The notes: generated by a model from the sequence alone, not told the origin. Positions 52,721-62,207 are shown, numbered from the stretch's first letter. The stretch is DNA of 64,000 nucleotides from Nitrospirae bacterium MYbin3 (GCA_002753335.1 PEAD01000006.1:61345-125344); one strand, 5' to 3'. Translations and numbers: made by a program.

Positions 52721-55066
52721 ATGATGGGTAACAGACTTGCAAGCATAGATGACCTAAAGAGCCTGAGGCAAAAACTGTCAACCGAAACGTTCGATCCCGC
52801 TAAACCAAGGATTAGAGTGTGCTGCGGAACGGCCTGCACAGCATCAGGCTCACATAAAGTTATAGATTCCTTAAACAAAGAAACTTCTGAAAAAGGAATC
52901 GATATGGAGATAGTCAAGACCGGCTGTCAGGGTATGTGCCAGAACGGCCCTATAATGAAGGTCGAGCCGTATGAGATTTTTTATCAGAAGGTAAAGCAGG
53001 AGCAGGCAGCCTCTCTTATCAGTTATACGTATATAGGCGGGTTGCCTTACAGACAGGCCCTTTACAGGGAAGATATATCGAGCGATCCAATAACCGAAAT
53101 GTCGGATCTGCCTTTTTATAAAAAACAGGTCAGGATAGCTTTAAGGAACAACGACAAAATAGATCCCACAAATATTTATCACTATATTGCGGTCGGCGGG
53201 TATGCTGCGCTCGAAAAAGCGCTTTCTACAATGACACCTGATGATGTACTGAACGAGGTGGATAGAGCAAACTTAAGAGGGCGAGGCGGAGCGGGCTTCC
53301 CGGCAGGCCAGAAATGGCGCCATTCCAAAGGTGCAAAGGGCAAGGTTAAATTTGTAATAGCAAACGGAGATGAGGGTGACCCCGGAGCCTTTATGGACAG
53401 GTCTATAATGGAGGGCGATCCGCACAGCCTGTTTGAAGGCATGATATTATCCGCTTACGCTATAGGAGCCGAATACGGTTTCGTGTATGTCAGACATGAA
53501 TATCCGCTTGCTGTCAAAAATTTAAAACATGCGATCAGGCAGGCCGAAGAGCTCGGCTTGCTTGGCAAAAACATTCTCGGGAGCGGCTTTAATTTTCATC
53601 TTGATGTAAGAGAAGGCGCAGGGGCTTTTGTCTGCGGGGAGTCCACAGCACTAATCGCCTCGATAGAGGGAGAGAGGGGCTTTCCTCGTCCGCGTCCTCC
53701 AAGGCTTTCTGAGCAGGGCGGCGGAGTTTGGGGCTTTCCGAGCAACCTGAACAACATAGAAACTTATGTATGCGTCCCCCCGATTATAGAAAAAGGCGCC
53801 GACTGGTTCAGCAGCATTGGAACTATAACATCCCCCGGCACCAAAGTTTTTGCACTTACAGGCAAGGTCGTAAATACCGGCCTTGTAGAAGTGCCTATGG
53901 GCATGACACTGCGCGAAATCATCTTCGACATCGGCGGCGGCATACTGCACAATAAAAAATTCAAAGCGGTGCAGACCGGCGGGCCTTCGGGCGGATGCCT
54001 TCCGGAAAAGTATCTGGACCTGAAAGTTGATTTTGACAATCTTTTTGCTGTCGGCTCGATGATGGGCTCAGGCGGCATGGTCGTACTGGATGAAGATACC
54101 TGCATGGTGGATGTGGCTAAATATTTTCTGTCATTCACCCAGTCCGAATCCTGCGGCAAATGCCCGCCATGCAGAATAGGCACATCGCAGATGCTGCAGA
54201 TACTTCAGAACATAACAGATGGAAAAGGAAAGCCGGGAGATATCGAAAAGCTGATAGACCTAGGCAAACATATACAAGCAGCCTCTCTTTGCGGACTCGG
54301 CCAGAGCGCGCCAAACCCTGTGCTTTCAACAATAAAGTATTTCAGGGACGAATACGAAGAGCATATCTACGGCAATTTCTGCAGGGCCAACGTCTGCAAG
54401 GGCACCGGTGTTTTCGTTATAAATCACGCCGAATGCTTCAGGTGCGGTCTCTGCAAAGAAGCCTGCGCCTTCGATGCTGTAAAAGAGGGAAGGAACAGCT
54501 ACTTTATAGACCGCGATTACTGCCAGAAATGCAAGGCCTGCTATCATGCCTGCCCTATCGGCGCGGTGAAGATAAGGAAACAGACCGTGGTTAAACTTGA
54601 GGAGCAGTTCAAGATACCTACGGACAAAATAGAGATACTCGAAAGGAGGGCAAGGATGACGCTTAAAGACCTGTTGGCTGTAAAGCCCACAAAGATACTC
54701 ACCTGCAAAACAACCTGTGTTGTGGCCGATGCAGTGACGATGATGGACGGCACAAATGTAGGCTCTATTCTCATTTACGATGAAGAGGGCAATCTGGCCG
54801 GAATCTTCACCGAAAGGGATATCATGCACTGCTTTGCCAAAAATGTTCCGTTTAAGGAACAGACGATGAAGACCGTTATGACGCCAAACCCGTTAACCCT
54901 TGACTCTGCAACCGACATCAGCGTTGCAATAGGTGTTATGTCTCAGAAGAGGATAAGGCATCTCCCTGTCATGGAAGACGGCAAGATCGTTGGACTTGTA
55001 AGCTACCGTCATCTCGTTTCTTATCTGCTGCCCGAGGTTATTTATATGGCAGAGGATATTTATTAG
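52721..55066 (+). CDS. NuoF/HndC-like flavin subunit with extra ferredoxin and CBS domains
   Basis: 781 residues. Domain order: thioredoxin-like 2Fe-2S (about 25-115, CCGTACTASGS and CQGMCQNG); FMN/NADH-binding domain (about 150-370: NLRGRGGAGFPAGQKW, ANGDEGDPGAFMDRS); SLBB; 4Fe-4S N3-type helical domain (SCGKCPPCRIGT); two 4Fe-4S ferredoxin motifs (CFRCGLCKEACAFDAV, CQKCKACYHACPIGAV, about 565-625); and two CBS repeats at about 650-780 (GSILIYDEEGNLAGIFTERD, MSQKRIRHLPVMEDGKIVGL). The N-terminal and ferredoxin parts are as in bifurcating hydrogenases; CBS domains at the end are unusual and suggest adenine-nucleotide control. Confidence 0.92.
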   Translation: MMGNRLASIDDLKSLRQKLSTETFDPAKPRIRVCCGTACTASGSHKVIDSLNKETSEKGIDMEIVKTGCQGMCQNGPIMKVEPYEIFYQKVKQEQAASLISYTYIGGLPYRQALYREDISSDPITEMSDLPFYKKQVRIALRNNDKIDPTNIYHYIAVGGYAALEKALSTMTPDDVLNEVDRANLRGRGGAGFPAGQKWRHSKGAKGKVKFVIANGDEGDPGAFMDRSIMEGDPHSLFEGMILSAYAIGAEYGFVYVRHEYPLAVKNLKHAIRQAEELGLLGKNILGSGFNFHLDVREGAGAFVCGESTALIASIEGERGFPRPRPPRLSEQGGGVWGFPSNLNNIETYVCVPPIIEKGADWFSSIGTITSPGTKVFALTGKVVNTGLVEVPMGMTLREIIFDIGGGILHNKKFKAVQTGGPSGGCLPEKYLDLKVDFDNLFAVGSMMGSGGMVVLDEDTCMVDVAKYFLSFTQSESCGKCPPCRIGTSQMLQILQNITDGKGKPGDIEKLIDLGKHIQAASLCGLGQSAPNPVLSTIKYFRDEYEEHIYGNFCRANVCKGTGVFVINHAECFRCGLCKEACAFDAVKEGRNSYFIDRDYCQKCKACYHACPIGAVKIRKQTVVKLEEQFKIPTDKIEILERRARMTLKDLLAVKPTKILTCKTTCVVADAVTMMDGTNVGSILIYDEEGNLAGIFTERDIMHCFAKNVPFKEQTMKTVMTPNPLTLDSATDISVAIGVMSQKRIRHLPVMEDGKIVGLVSYRHLVSYLLPEVIYMAEDIY

Positions 55067-55075
55067 GAGCTGGCC

Positions 55076-55669
55076 ATGTCCGATACAGTTACCTTAGAGC
55101 TGAAAGTCGATGACATAAAAAAGAACGCCGATGCTAAAGGCTGCCCTGTAGAGCGTTCATTGTACTACATCACAGAGTTCCTTGCGGGGCCTATGTGCGG
55201 CAGATGCTTTCCCTGCATGATGGGAAGCTACGAGGCCAGGATACGCCTGCAGCATCTTGTCGAAGGGCATGGAAAAATTACTGATGTTGAAGCTTTGCAA
55301 AGAATTGCAAAAGACATGCTTGAAGCCTCGATGTGCAAAAAGGGCAAAGACACCGCCAAATTCATATTAGAATGGATGGACTCCGGAGTGTTTGAAGCGC
55401 ATGCCGAAAAAAGGTGTCCGGACAATTTGTGCAAGGCATTCATGGAATACCGGATTACCGGAAGCAAGTGCGAAATGTGCGGGGCCTGCAAAGAAGTCTG
55501 CAAATTCGGCGCTATCCTCGGAGAAAAGCGCAAACACTATCTAAGCGGATATCAGCCTCATGAGATACGCCAAAAGAGATGCACTAAATGCGGTGAGTGC
55601 ATAAAGGCATGCCCTTACGAAGCGATTATACTCGTAGAAACCGAAACCCACCGGCTGGTTGGGGTTTAA
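55076..55669 (+). CDS. Iron-sulfur protein: NuoF N3-like helical domain plus two 4Fe-4S motifs
   Basis: 197 residues. LAGPMCGRCFPCMMGSYEAR resembles the CxxCxxC helical cluster domain at the end of NuoF, without its flavin domain, followed by two ferredoxin motifs CEMCGACKEVCKFGAI and CTKCGECIKACPYEAI. It reads like a duplicated and detached tail of the neighbouring NuoF-like subunit. It lies 9 nt after it and just before the NuoG-like gene. Likely an electron-transfer subunit of the same complex. Confidence 0.85.
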   Translation: MSDTVTLELKVDDIKKNADAKGCPVERSLYYITEFLAGPMCGRCFPCMMGSYEARIRLQHLVEGHGKITDVEALQRIAKDMLEASMCKKGKDTAKFILEWMDSGVFEAHAEKRCPDNLCKAFMEYRITGSKCEMCGACKEVCKFGAILGEKRKHYLSGYQPHEIRQKRCTKCGECIKACPYEAIILVETETHRLVGV

Positions 55670-55689
55670 TTATCAGGCAGGAGGATTTA

Positions 55690-57705
55690 ATGGCAAAAAA
55701 ATTAAACGTAACTATAGACGGTACAAAGGTTCAGGCGCCGGAAGGGTCCAATCTTATAGACGCTGCCTCGCTGGCGGGTGTACACATCCCCAACCTTTGC
55801 TATCTTAAAGGCCTAAAAGGCATAGGCGCATGCAGGCTTTGCATGGTCGAGATAGAAGGGCTTAAGGCTCCTATGATAGCCTGCACCACCAAGGTGAAAG
55901 AAGGCATGGCTATAAACACAAAGAGCGAGAGGCTTGTAGAGATGAGAAAGTTTGTTATAGACCTCATACTCTCGATGCATCCGCTTGACTGCATGACCTG
56001 CACTAAAGCAGGCGTTTGCAACCTCCAGCAGTATGCCTACGATTTCGAGATAAAAGAGTCCTCCTTTACAAGAAAGAAGTTCGGGTTTGCTATTGACGAG
56101 GGCAATCCTTTCATAAAGCGCGATCCTGACTATTGTGTGCTATGCGGCAGATGCGTAAGGGTATGCAAAAACCAGGGCACTAATGTTCTTGAATTCATGG
56201 GCAGGGGCGTCGGCTCAAAAGTTACCACCGCAAACGATAAACCCCTTCAGGAATCAGGCTGCACTTTTTGCGGAAGCTGCATAGATGTCTGTCCTGTCAA
56301 CGCCATCCTTGAAGCTGATAGATGGAAGAAAGGCCGCGAATGGGACTATGACAAAACCGACTCGGTCTGCCTTCTCTGCGGAAATGCCTGTGCTATCAGC
56401 GTTTGCACAAAAGACGGCATGGTCATGAAGATCAACTCTGGCGGCGAGGATGGCTTAGCAGAAAAATATATCTGCGCTTTCGGACGGTACGGATTCGACA
56501 GCGTAAGCTCCGACATCAGGGTTTCGGCGCCGATGAAAAAAGTTGACGGCAAACTTCAGGAAACCACGTGGGAAGATGCTGTAGGAATTGTTGCAGCAGA
56601 GCTTGGCAAAGCAGGAAGCAAATCCGGATTTATAACAAGCGCATCTTTATTAAACGAGGACGGGATTGCGATAAAGAAACTTGCGGCCGACTCTGTAGGC
56701 ACAAAAAACATTGACTCTACTCTAGGCTTATATGGGAGAGAGGCGGTTTTTGCCTGCGGCAGCGGTGACATAGAACAGGCGGATGCAATTATGCTTGTTG
56801 ATATGAACCCGTGCCAATGGATGAGGTCTCTTCCGGCGCTGGATGCGATAGTAAGAAAGAAGGTCAACGCAGGCGCAAAGCTTATTGTTGTGAATTCAAA
56901 AGAGACTGCGCTTTCGGCTGTTGCAGCCGTAACCATTTCCGGAGACGAATCCGCTGCTCTTATGTCAGTTGCCAAGGCCCTGATTGATAAAGGCGGAAAA
57001 GCGGACAAGAAAATATCCGATGCCCTAGCCTCGATTACAGCATCCGAAGAAGCTGTTAAGGCTGCTGAGATAATTGCAGGCGCTGCAAACGCTTTGGTAA
57101 TTTCATCGCCCGCTTTATTTGAAGCAGCAGCCAACATCGGCGCGATTAAAGGCAGCGTCATAGCTGCAGCCCCTGAAAGCAATGCAAAAGGCATAGCTTT
57201 AATAGGACTTTATGGCGGTGAAAAATCTTATACTGATATGATTACAGGCGGAGTTGACCTGCTTTATGTTGCTGGCGATATCCCTGCCGATAAAAAACCT
57301 GATGCGAAATTTCTGATAGTTCAGACACCGTATATGAGCGGTCTAGCAAAAGATGCGGACATTGTTCTTCCTGCAGCTTCATGGCTTGAGGCTGACGGAT
57401 CGATAGTTGACAGCTTGGGCCGACTGAGAACGGTTTCTGCTGCGATAGAAAAAACAGCTGCCTCTAAGACGCACAGAGAGATTTTTAGCGCAATAGCCAA
57501 AGCCTTAGGCAAACCCATAAAAGACGCCACCTCAGCCGAAGCAAAAAAACTGGCGAAGGTAAAAACAGTGATGCCTTCAGGCAATTTCTCCCGCAACACA
57601 GCGGCTGATTTTGATGCCCAGGATATCATTAAAAAGATTAACGCTTCTGTGGTTACCGGTTCAAGGCTGCTCTGGTTGAAGGAATCCGAAAAAACTGCGG
57701 TTTAA
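55690..57705 (+). CDS. NuoG/HoxU-HndD-like iron-sulfur subunit with degenerate molybdopterin domain
   Basis: 671 residues from ATG 55690, chosen for AGGAGG upstream; reading frames starting earlier lie in the previous gene. Plant-type 2Fe-2S (CYLKGLKGIGACRLCMVE), His-Cys cluster (HPLDCMTCTKAGVC), two 4Fe-4S (CVLCGRCVRVCKNQG, CTFCGSCIDVCPVNAI), then the MopB Fe4S motif (CLLCGNACAISVC) and a shortened molybdopterin-oxidoreductase-like domain to the end. It is the electron-wire subunit of the NuoEFG-like module. No FeFe hydrogenase domain is present, so its terminal acceptor is open. Confidence 0.92.
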   Translation: MAKKLNVTIDGTKVQAPEGSNLIDAASLAGVHIPNLCYLKGLKGIGACRLCMVEIEGLKAPMIACTTKVKEGMAINTKSERLVEMRKFVIDLILSMHPLDCMTCTKAGVCNLQQYAYDFEIKESSFTRKKFGFAIDEGNPFIKRDPDYCVLCGRCVRVCKNQGTNVLEFMGRGVGSKVTTANDKPLQESGCTFCGSCIDVCPVNAILEADRWKKGREWDYDKTDSVCLLCGNACAISVCTKDGMVMKINSGGEDGLAEKYICAFGRYGFDSVSSDIRVSAPMKKVDGKLQETTWEDAVGIVAAELGKAGSKSGFITSASLLNEDGIAIKKLAADSVGTKNIDSTLGLYGREAVFACGSGDIEQADAIMLVDMNPCQWMRSLPALDAIVRKKVNAGAKLIVVNSKETALSAVAAVTISGDESAALMSVAKALIDKGGKADKKISDALASITASEEAVKAAEIIAGAANALVISSPALFEAAANIGAIKGSVIAAAPESNAKGIALIGLYGGEKSYTDMITGGVDLLYVAGDIPADKKPDAKFLIVQTPYMSGLAKDADIVLPAASWLEADGSIVDSLGRLRTVSAAIEKTAASKTHREIFSAIAKALGKPIKDATSAEAKKLAKVKTVMPSGNFSRNTAADFDAQDIIKKINASVVTGSRLLWLKESEKTAV

Positions 57706-57715
57706 ATTTAAATAA

Positions 57716-57758
57716 AAAGGAAGAGCTTGAAAACAGTTAATTTTCAAGCTCTTCCTTT
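57716..57758. terminator. Bidirectional terminator between the NuoG-like and scpA genes
   Basis: A perfect 18-bp inverted repeat (57716-57733 against 57741-57758) with a 7-nt loop; AAAGGAAGAGCTTGAAAA pairs with its complement. It ends at converging genes and has A/T tracts on both sides. Confidence 0.85.
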
Positions 57759-57764
57759 AATGTT

Positions 57765-58580
57765 TTATATATCGATTTTATCGCCGGACACGTCGCTTTC
57801 GGCCTGAATTTGGGTGTCTTCCTGGCTTCGCATTATCCAGATAGTTGCAAATTCTTTGTCCTGAAAAACCTTGACCATACCGAGTTTTAAAATTTCGAGC
57901 AGCGCTAGAAATGTGACGATGACCTGAAGTCTTGTTTTGTCGGATGAAAAAATATCCTCAAACTTTATTGTCAAATCGCTTTCTATTTTTTCTACGATAG
58001 CTGAAATACGGTCCTTGATAGTCAGCGTCTCCCTCGAAATCATAAGGGCTTCTGGAGGCACGCGCGTAATTATTTTTTTGAGCGCCCCCAGCAGATCAAA
58101 AAGGTTTACGTCGAACAGATAAAGTTCGGAAGGCTCTGTTGTCAGCTCTTTAGTGTCTATAGGTGGACGCGCAAATGCGTTGGTCCATAAATCCTCACGC
58201 TCTCTAAGCGTTGTTGAGGCCTCTTTATATGCCTGATACTCCAGCAGTCTTTGCACAAGGCCTGCTCTCGGATCTTCCTCCTCAGGCAATGCTTCCATAT
58301 CAGGGTCCGGCGGCAACAGCATCCTTGATTTTATATAGATAAGCGTGGAAGCCATAACCAGAAATTCGGAGGCTATCTCGAGATTCAGTTCTTTCATGAT
58401 ATCTATATATTCCAGATATCGCCTCGTTATAAGAGCGATCGGAATATCGTAAATATCAACCTTATTCTCTTTGATAAGATGCAGCAGCAAATCGAGAGGG
58501 CCCTCAAAAACAGGCGGGCCTTCAGACAGCCCCGGAACCTTTATGCTGTATGGATCTATATCTTCAGCAGTGTCTTCCAT
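57765..58580 (-). CDS. scpA: Segregation and condensation protein A
   Basis: 271 residues. N-terminal kleisin region PPVFEGPLDLLLHLIKENKV with the family-typical IYDIPIALITRRYLEYI, and a C-terminal winged-helix region (VTFLALLEILKLGMVKVFQD) that contacts the SMC head. The C-terminal 25 residues are a polar tail. Works with SMC and ScpB in chromosome condensation; ScpB is not in the window next to it. It begins directly after the hisG stop. Confidence 0.92.
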   Translation of the reverse strand: MEDTAEDIDPYSIKVPGLSEGPPVFEGPLDLLLHLIKENKVDIYDIPIALITRRYLEYIDIMKELNLEIASEFLVMASTLIYIKSRMLLPPDPDMEALPEEEDPRAGLVQRLLEYQAYKEASTTLREREDLWTNAFARPPIDTKELTTEPSELYLFDVNLFDLLGALKKIITRVPPEALMISRETLTIKDRISAIVEKIESDLTIKFEDIFSSDKTRLQVIVTFLALLEILKLGMVKVFQDKEFATIWIMRSQEDTQIQAESDVSGDKIDI

Positions 58581-59465
58581 TTAAGGGATCACCTTGTTAA
58601 GAGGATATTCGACTATTCCTGACGCCCCGGCGCTTTTAAGTTTAGGTATTATGTCCCTTACCGTTTTTTCGTCTATTATCACATCAATTGCATACCATTC
58701 CTTGTCTGTAAGCGCGGATACCGTAGGCGAGTGCATTGCGGACAAAAGACTTAGCACACGCTTGAACGATCTATCCGGCACGTTCATTTTCAATCCTACC
58801 TTTTCTTCAGCAGCAAGCGCGCCTTGCAGTAAAAGCGCAATATTTTCCATCTTGCGGCGCTTCCATTTGTCCTGCCAAGCCTTTTTGTTGGCGATAAATC
58901 TTGTTGTGGATTCTATAAGCGTTTCAACTATTCTAAGATTGTTAGCCCTCAGCGAAGAACCGGTTTCTGTAAGCTCCACTATTGCATCAGCAAGATGCGG
59001 CGGTTTAACTTCGGTGGCGCCCCATGAAAAATCGACTTCCGCTTTGATGCCTTTGGATTTCAGAAACCTCTTTGTGAAACCCACAAGCTCCGTTGCTATG
59101 CGCTTGCCTTCGAGGTCTTTAAGCGATTTTATTTTTGAATCATTAGGCACCGCCACAACCCAACGTACAGGCCTAAAACCCTCTTTAGCATATTTAAGTT
59201 CTGCAATCTCGATAATGTCAGCATTCTGCTCCTTAACCCAGTCGTAGCCGGTCAGCCCACAGTCGAGATGGCCGTCTTCAACATAGCGTGCCATTTCCTG
59301 AGCCCTTATAAGCATCGACCCTATTTCTGCATCCTCAAATACCGGATAGTATGAGCGCGAAGAAACGCTTATGTGGTACCCGGCCTTTTTAAAAAGCCTG
59401 AGAGTTGACTCCTGAAGACTGCCTTTGGGCAATCCTAATTTGATGGTATTTTTTGAGTTTTTCAT
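58581..59465 (-). CDS. hisG: ATP phosphoribosyltransferase, long form
   Basis: 294 residues from ATG 59465; AAAGGA lies 9 nt upstream, while the in-frame TTG at 59474 has no room for one. Catalytic motifs [34 protein letters not shown] and [18 protein letters not shown] (in part) are present, and the extra C-terminal regulatory domain for histidine feedback covers about 220-294. First step of histidine synthesis. The gene is abutted to scpA. Confidence 0.93.
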   Translation of the reverse strand: MKNSKNTIKLGLPKGSLQESTLRLFKKAGYHISVSSRSYYPVFEDAEIGSMLIRAQEMARYVEDGHLDCGLTGYDWVKEQNADIIEIAELKYAKEGFRPVRWVVAVPNDSKIKSLKDLEGKRIATELVGFTKRFLKSKGIKAEVDFSWGATEVKPPHLADAIVELTETGSSLRANNLRIVETLIESTTRFIANKKAWQDKWKRRKMENIALLLQGALAAEEKVGLKMNVPDRSFKRVLSLLSAMHSPTVSALTDKEWYAIDVIIDEKTVRDIIPKLKSAGASGIVEYPLNKVIP

Positions 59466-59607
59466 TGTCTGCAATCCTTTCCTGCTCTATAAAGCTGCGT
59501 CTAATATTTTAAGTGCTACGCTTAGTTGTGTCAAACAAAGGACAGGCCTTTATTCCATAACATCTCGGCATACAGCTTAGGGTAACCCTAATGAAAGAAA
59601 AAGAAAG

Positions 59608-59692
59608 TGGTGCGAGAGAGGGGAGTTGAACCCCTACAGGTTTCCCCACTGGATCCTAAGTCCAGCGCGTCTGCCAGTTCCGCCACTCTCGC
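59608..59692 (-). tRNA. tRNA-Leu (anticodon TAG)
   Basis: 85 nt including an encoded CCA. Acceptor GCGAGAG pairs with CTCTCGC; D-arm GGCGGAACTGGCAGACGC; anticodon stem CTGGA/TCCAG with loop CTTAGGA giving TAG; a long variable arm typical of tRNA-Leu; T-arm GGGGTTCAACTCCCC. Minus strand, upstream of hisG with 140 nt between. A broken integrase gene lies on its upstream side. Confidence 0.95.
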
Positions 59693-59970
59693 TCAGTTGA
59701 TTTTACAGGCTTTTTGAGTCATTCTGCAATCTCTTTTTTTCAGGTCCAGCAAAACTCCAGCAGACAAAAGCGGAATATACGGAAAATAAAGGATAATTTT
59801 CAAAATATAGTACAGTAATCATACTGCAACCCTCATCAAACCAGATAAACCGTTCGTAAATATTCTTTTCGCCCATAATCTCCTCAGGGTTCTATTTGTC
59901 GCGCAAGTCCGAGGATATTTTGTTATGAATGTACACTATCCGTTTTTTGCTGACAATTTTCCTTTATTTG

Positions 59971-60339
59971 TCACTTGTACTTTTGCAGGCTACTTTGCGG
60001 CTTGTCAGGGATAGTGCGTTCTATGAGCCCATTCTCTAAAGCGGGCAAAAGATATGCTTTTCTAAAAAGCAGACCGTTTGCAAGACCCCCACGGTTCAGA
60101 GTGTTTTGGTACAGAAACTTAAGCCCTGTCACATAGAACCGATAGGTGCCTTTCGAGATATTACGTTCCTTCATGAGATAAAGCAGATACTCTCTTAGTT
60201 CTTCTTCTTTCAAATCCTCAGGTGACTTGCCGAAATGTTTGGCCAAATTGCTCACTTCCCTCAAATAGCTTCTCTGTGTTTGAGGTGTTGCTCCACGTAA
60301 CTGAAGGTCTGTCCGCATCTTCTCTCTCAATGTGCTCAT
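59971..60339 (-). pseudogene. Truncated tyrosine recombinase (N-terminal SAM-like domain only)
   Basis: 122 codons from ATG 60339. Residues about 1-90 are the core-binding domain of XerC/D-like integrases: REKMRTDLQLRGATPQTQRS, YLREVSNLAKHF and YRFYVTGLKFLYQNTLNR. After LNR the frame leaves the family and ends within about 40 residues; the catalytic R-HxxR-Y domain is absent. Found near tRNA-Leu, as expected for an old integration site. The start of the family match is preceded by an extra 18 in-frame codons up to 60393 that I do not include. Confidence 0.75.
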
Positions 60340-60619
60340 ACAACATCTCCTTTGCTGCCGATATCCGAATAGCTCATGCCATCGGTAAAACAAAGGAGAT
60401 TGTAATAAGATTATTCCTGTCAGACAAGTAGCAAAAGATGCTATGCGAAAATAATGAAACTGTTTATCAGTCTGTGGTCGCTTATCAGAAGGCTACCGCG
60501 GAGCGGTTTAGTTCTTCTGTTTGTAACTATTATACGAGATACCTGTAGTCTACAAATTCTTGAAAGAGTTTTCAAAAAAGAGTGATGATTATCGCATAGG
60601 CAAAATAGTGTCAGCAATT

Positions 60620-60656
60620 ATAATTCGAATTATTTTCCAATAGGCTTTGATATAAT
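60620..60656 (+). promoter_or_regulatory. Promoter with palindromic operator for the nucleotidyltransferase-HEPN pair
   Basis: A perfect 14-bp palindrome ATAATTCGAATTAT (60620-60633) overlaps the -35 position of a TATAAT at 60651-60656, 15 nt before the ATG. Autoregulation by the pair is plausible. Confidence 0.45.
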
Positions 60657-60670
60657 ATAGACAAGATATT

Positions 60671-61012
60671 ATGGCAATGAAAAAAACAAATAAAAAGTTA
60701 GCTCAAAATTATATCAATGAAATGGTTGCCCGGATTGTCACTCAGTTCGCACCGGAAAGAATTATTTTATTTGGTTCTCATGCGCGGGGTGACGCTGGAG
60801 TTGACAGCGACATTGATCTCCTCGTAGTTATGCCGGTTAAGGGGTCGAAGCGTAAGATGCAACTTCAGATACAGTCTGCGTTATATGACATCAGAGTACC
60901 CAAAGATATTATTGTCAGCAAGCCTGATGAATTTGCATGGAGAAAGGATATTGTGGGCACTATTGAATGGCCTGCAACACATGAAGGCAGAGTGCTTTAT
61001 GCAAAGGCCTGA
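60671..61012 (+). CDS. MNT-type nucleotidyltransferase (antitoxin of a HEPN-MNT module)
   Basis: 113 residues. A minimal nucleotidyltransferase with the GSHARGDAGVDSDIDLLVV signature, i.e. G-S and D-x-D metal residues intact. Members modify or adenylylate the HEPN partner and neutralise it. The HEPN gene starts 14 nt before its stop. A palindrome over the promoter suggests self-repression. Confidence 0.88.
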   Translation: MAMKKTNKKLAQNYINEMVARIVTQFAPERIILFGSHARGDAGVDSDIDLLVVMPVKGSKRKMQLQIQSALYDIRVPKDIIVSKPDEFAWRKDIVGTIEWPATHEGRVLYAKA

Positions 61013-61430
61013 AAATATAATAGCGGTTGTACGTGAATGGCTTAAAAAAGCAGACAACGATCTGAAGACTTCGAAACATATACTCAAACTGGATGTGGAT
61101 AGCCCAACAGATACTATCTGTTTTCATGCTCAACAATGCGTAGAAAAATATATTAAAGCACTGATGGTTTTTAAACAGATTCCTTTTCCGAAATCACATA
61201 ATCTTAGCGAACTGCTTAATTTATTGCCAATAAAGTATCACTCATTACTTTCAAAAGAGGAGCAACAACTTCTAACGGTATATGCAACAGTTACCCGTTA
61301 TCCCGGAGATTACGAGGACATTTCTCTGTCTGAAGCCAAAGCGGCTGTTCGTGTTGCTGGCAAGATTAGGAAAGCTATAAGGGTACTGCTGCCCAAAGAA
61401 GCCCTTACGCAAATTCGAAAGAAAAGTTAA
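60999..61430 (+). CDS. HEPN-domain protein (toxin of a HEPN-MNT module)
   Basis: 143 residues from ATG 60999, overlapping the nucleotidyltransferase gene by 14 nt; earlier in-frame starts lie wholly inside that gene. Helical HEPN domain: AWFLKKAD-type start (EWLKKADNDLKTSKHIL), DTICFHAQQCVEKYIKALMV, FPKSHNLSELLNLL and TRYPGDYEDIS. These act as ribonucleases or RNA-binding toxins in such pairs; here the RxxxxH signature is only partly evident. Confidence 0.85.
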   Translation: MQRPENIIAVVREWLKKADNDLKTSKHILKLDVDSPTDTICFHAQQCVEKYIKALMVFKQIPFPKSHNLSELLNLLPIKYHSLLSKEEQQLLTVYATVTRYPGDYEDISLSEAKAAVRVAGKIRKAIRVLLPKEALTQIRKKS

Positions 61431-61549
61431 GTTCTTTGATGTAATCTGGAGACACTGATTTTTTATTTTAAGTAGTCAATTTCATTGTCACACTTTTGTA
61501 ACAGAACATGCAGAAAATAGGCCAAAATGAGACAAAATAGGGCACTCTT

Positions 61550-62197
61550 TCAAAATTTTTTTCTTATTTCAGCAACCTTAAACAGCTTTATATCACGGTT
61601 TTTCCGCATATTTAAAGGGAGAATAATCGGTTCTGCAGCAGAATCAGACGGTTGAATAATAAACGCTGAAGGTTGATAATAAATCCGTCCAAGTCGGGAC
61701 TTGCTTTTCAATATAAATAAAACAGTATCTCCACTTCTGGCTTGTGAAGATGGCTCAATGAGAATCAAATCACAATCTTTTATAGTGCTGTCTATAGAAG
61801 CACAATCAACAAGGAACAAAGCCTTGGGATCGCTGGACAGAGAAGGTTCAAAGCCCTTATGCTTGGTCTTCACTCCAATACTACTGCCAAGTGTAATAAA
61901 CTTTTGAAGAGTAATAACCGGTATCATTCTCGATGTTTCATACGGCAAAATATCTTCACTTATCATCTGAGGTTCTTCTAAAAGATGTGCCGGTGGTATT
62001 TCAAGAGCAGCAGCCAGTTTTTGAATAGTATCCGCTTTGATATTTTGTTGATGGCCTGCCTCTATGCGGGCAATGCTCGCTTGGGAGATGCTGCTTTTAT
62101 GACACAGCTCCATCTGGGACAGTCCGAGGTTCTCTCTCAAAAGCTTAAGACGCTTACCTATTCTTTGCATTAATCTTAAATTTACATGTGTCATCAT
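61550..62197 (-). CDS. XRE/S24-type phage-like repressor
   Basis: 215 residues if started at 62197 (alternatives 62194 and 62170). N-terminal HTH (KLLRENLGLSQMELCHKSS, SQASIARIEAG), linker, and a LexA/CI-like S24 C-terminal domain (ASIDSTIKDCDLILIEPSS). The GD of the S24 motif is CD and the position expected for the catalytic Lys appears to be Gly in RLGRIYY, so self-cleavage is doubtful. A minus promoter TTGTCA-N16-TATTAT ends 10 nt upstream of 62197, so its message could be leaderless, as for lambda cI. Divergent from the DIP1984-family gene. Confidence 0.8.
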   Translation of the reverse strand: MMTHVNLRLMQRIGKRLKLLRENLGLSQMELCHKSSISQASIARIEAGHQQNIKADTIQKLAAALEIPPAHLLEEPQMISEDILPYETSRMIPVITLQKFITLGSSIGVKTKHKGFEPSLSSDPKALFLVDCASIDSTIKDCDLILIEPSSQARSGDTVLFILKSKSRLGRIYYQPSAFIIQPSDSAAEPIILPLNMRKNRDIKLFKVAEIRKKF

Positions 62198-62207
62198 GTT
62201 TTTAACA

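Noticed and set aside
55597..55689. Upstream start for the NuoG-like gene
   Set aside because: These codons lie inside the preceding ferredoxin gene; the family begins at the ATG at 55690, which has its own ribosome-binding site.
59700..59970. Hidden gene between tRNA-Leu and the broken recombinase
   Set aside because: No reading frame with a ribosome-binding site or recognisable motif on either strand; probably eroded recombinase or attachment-site sequence.
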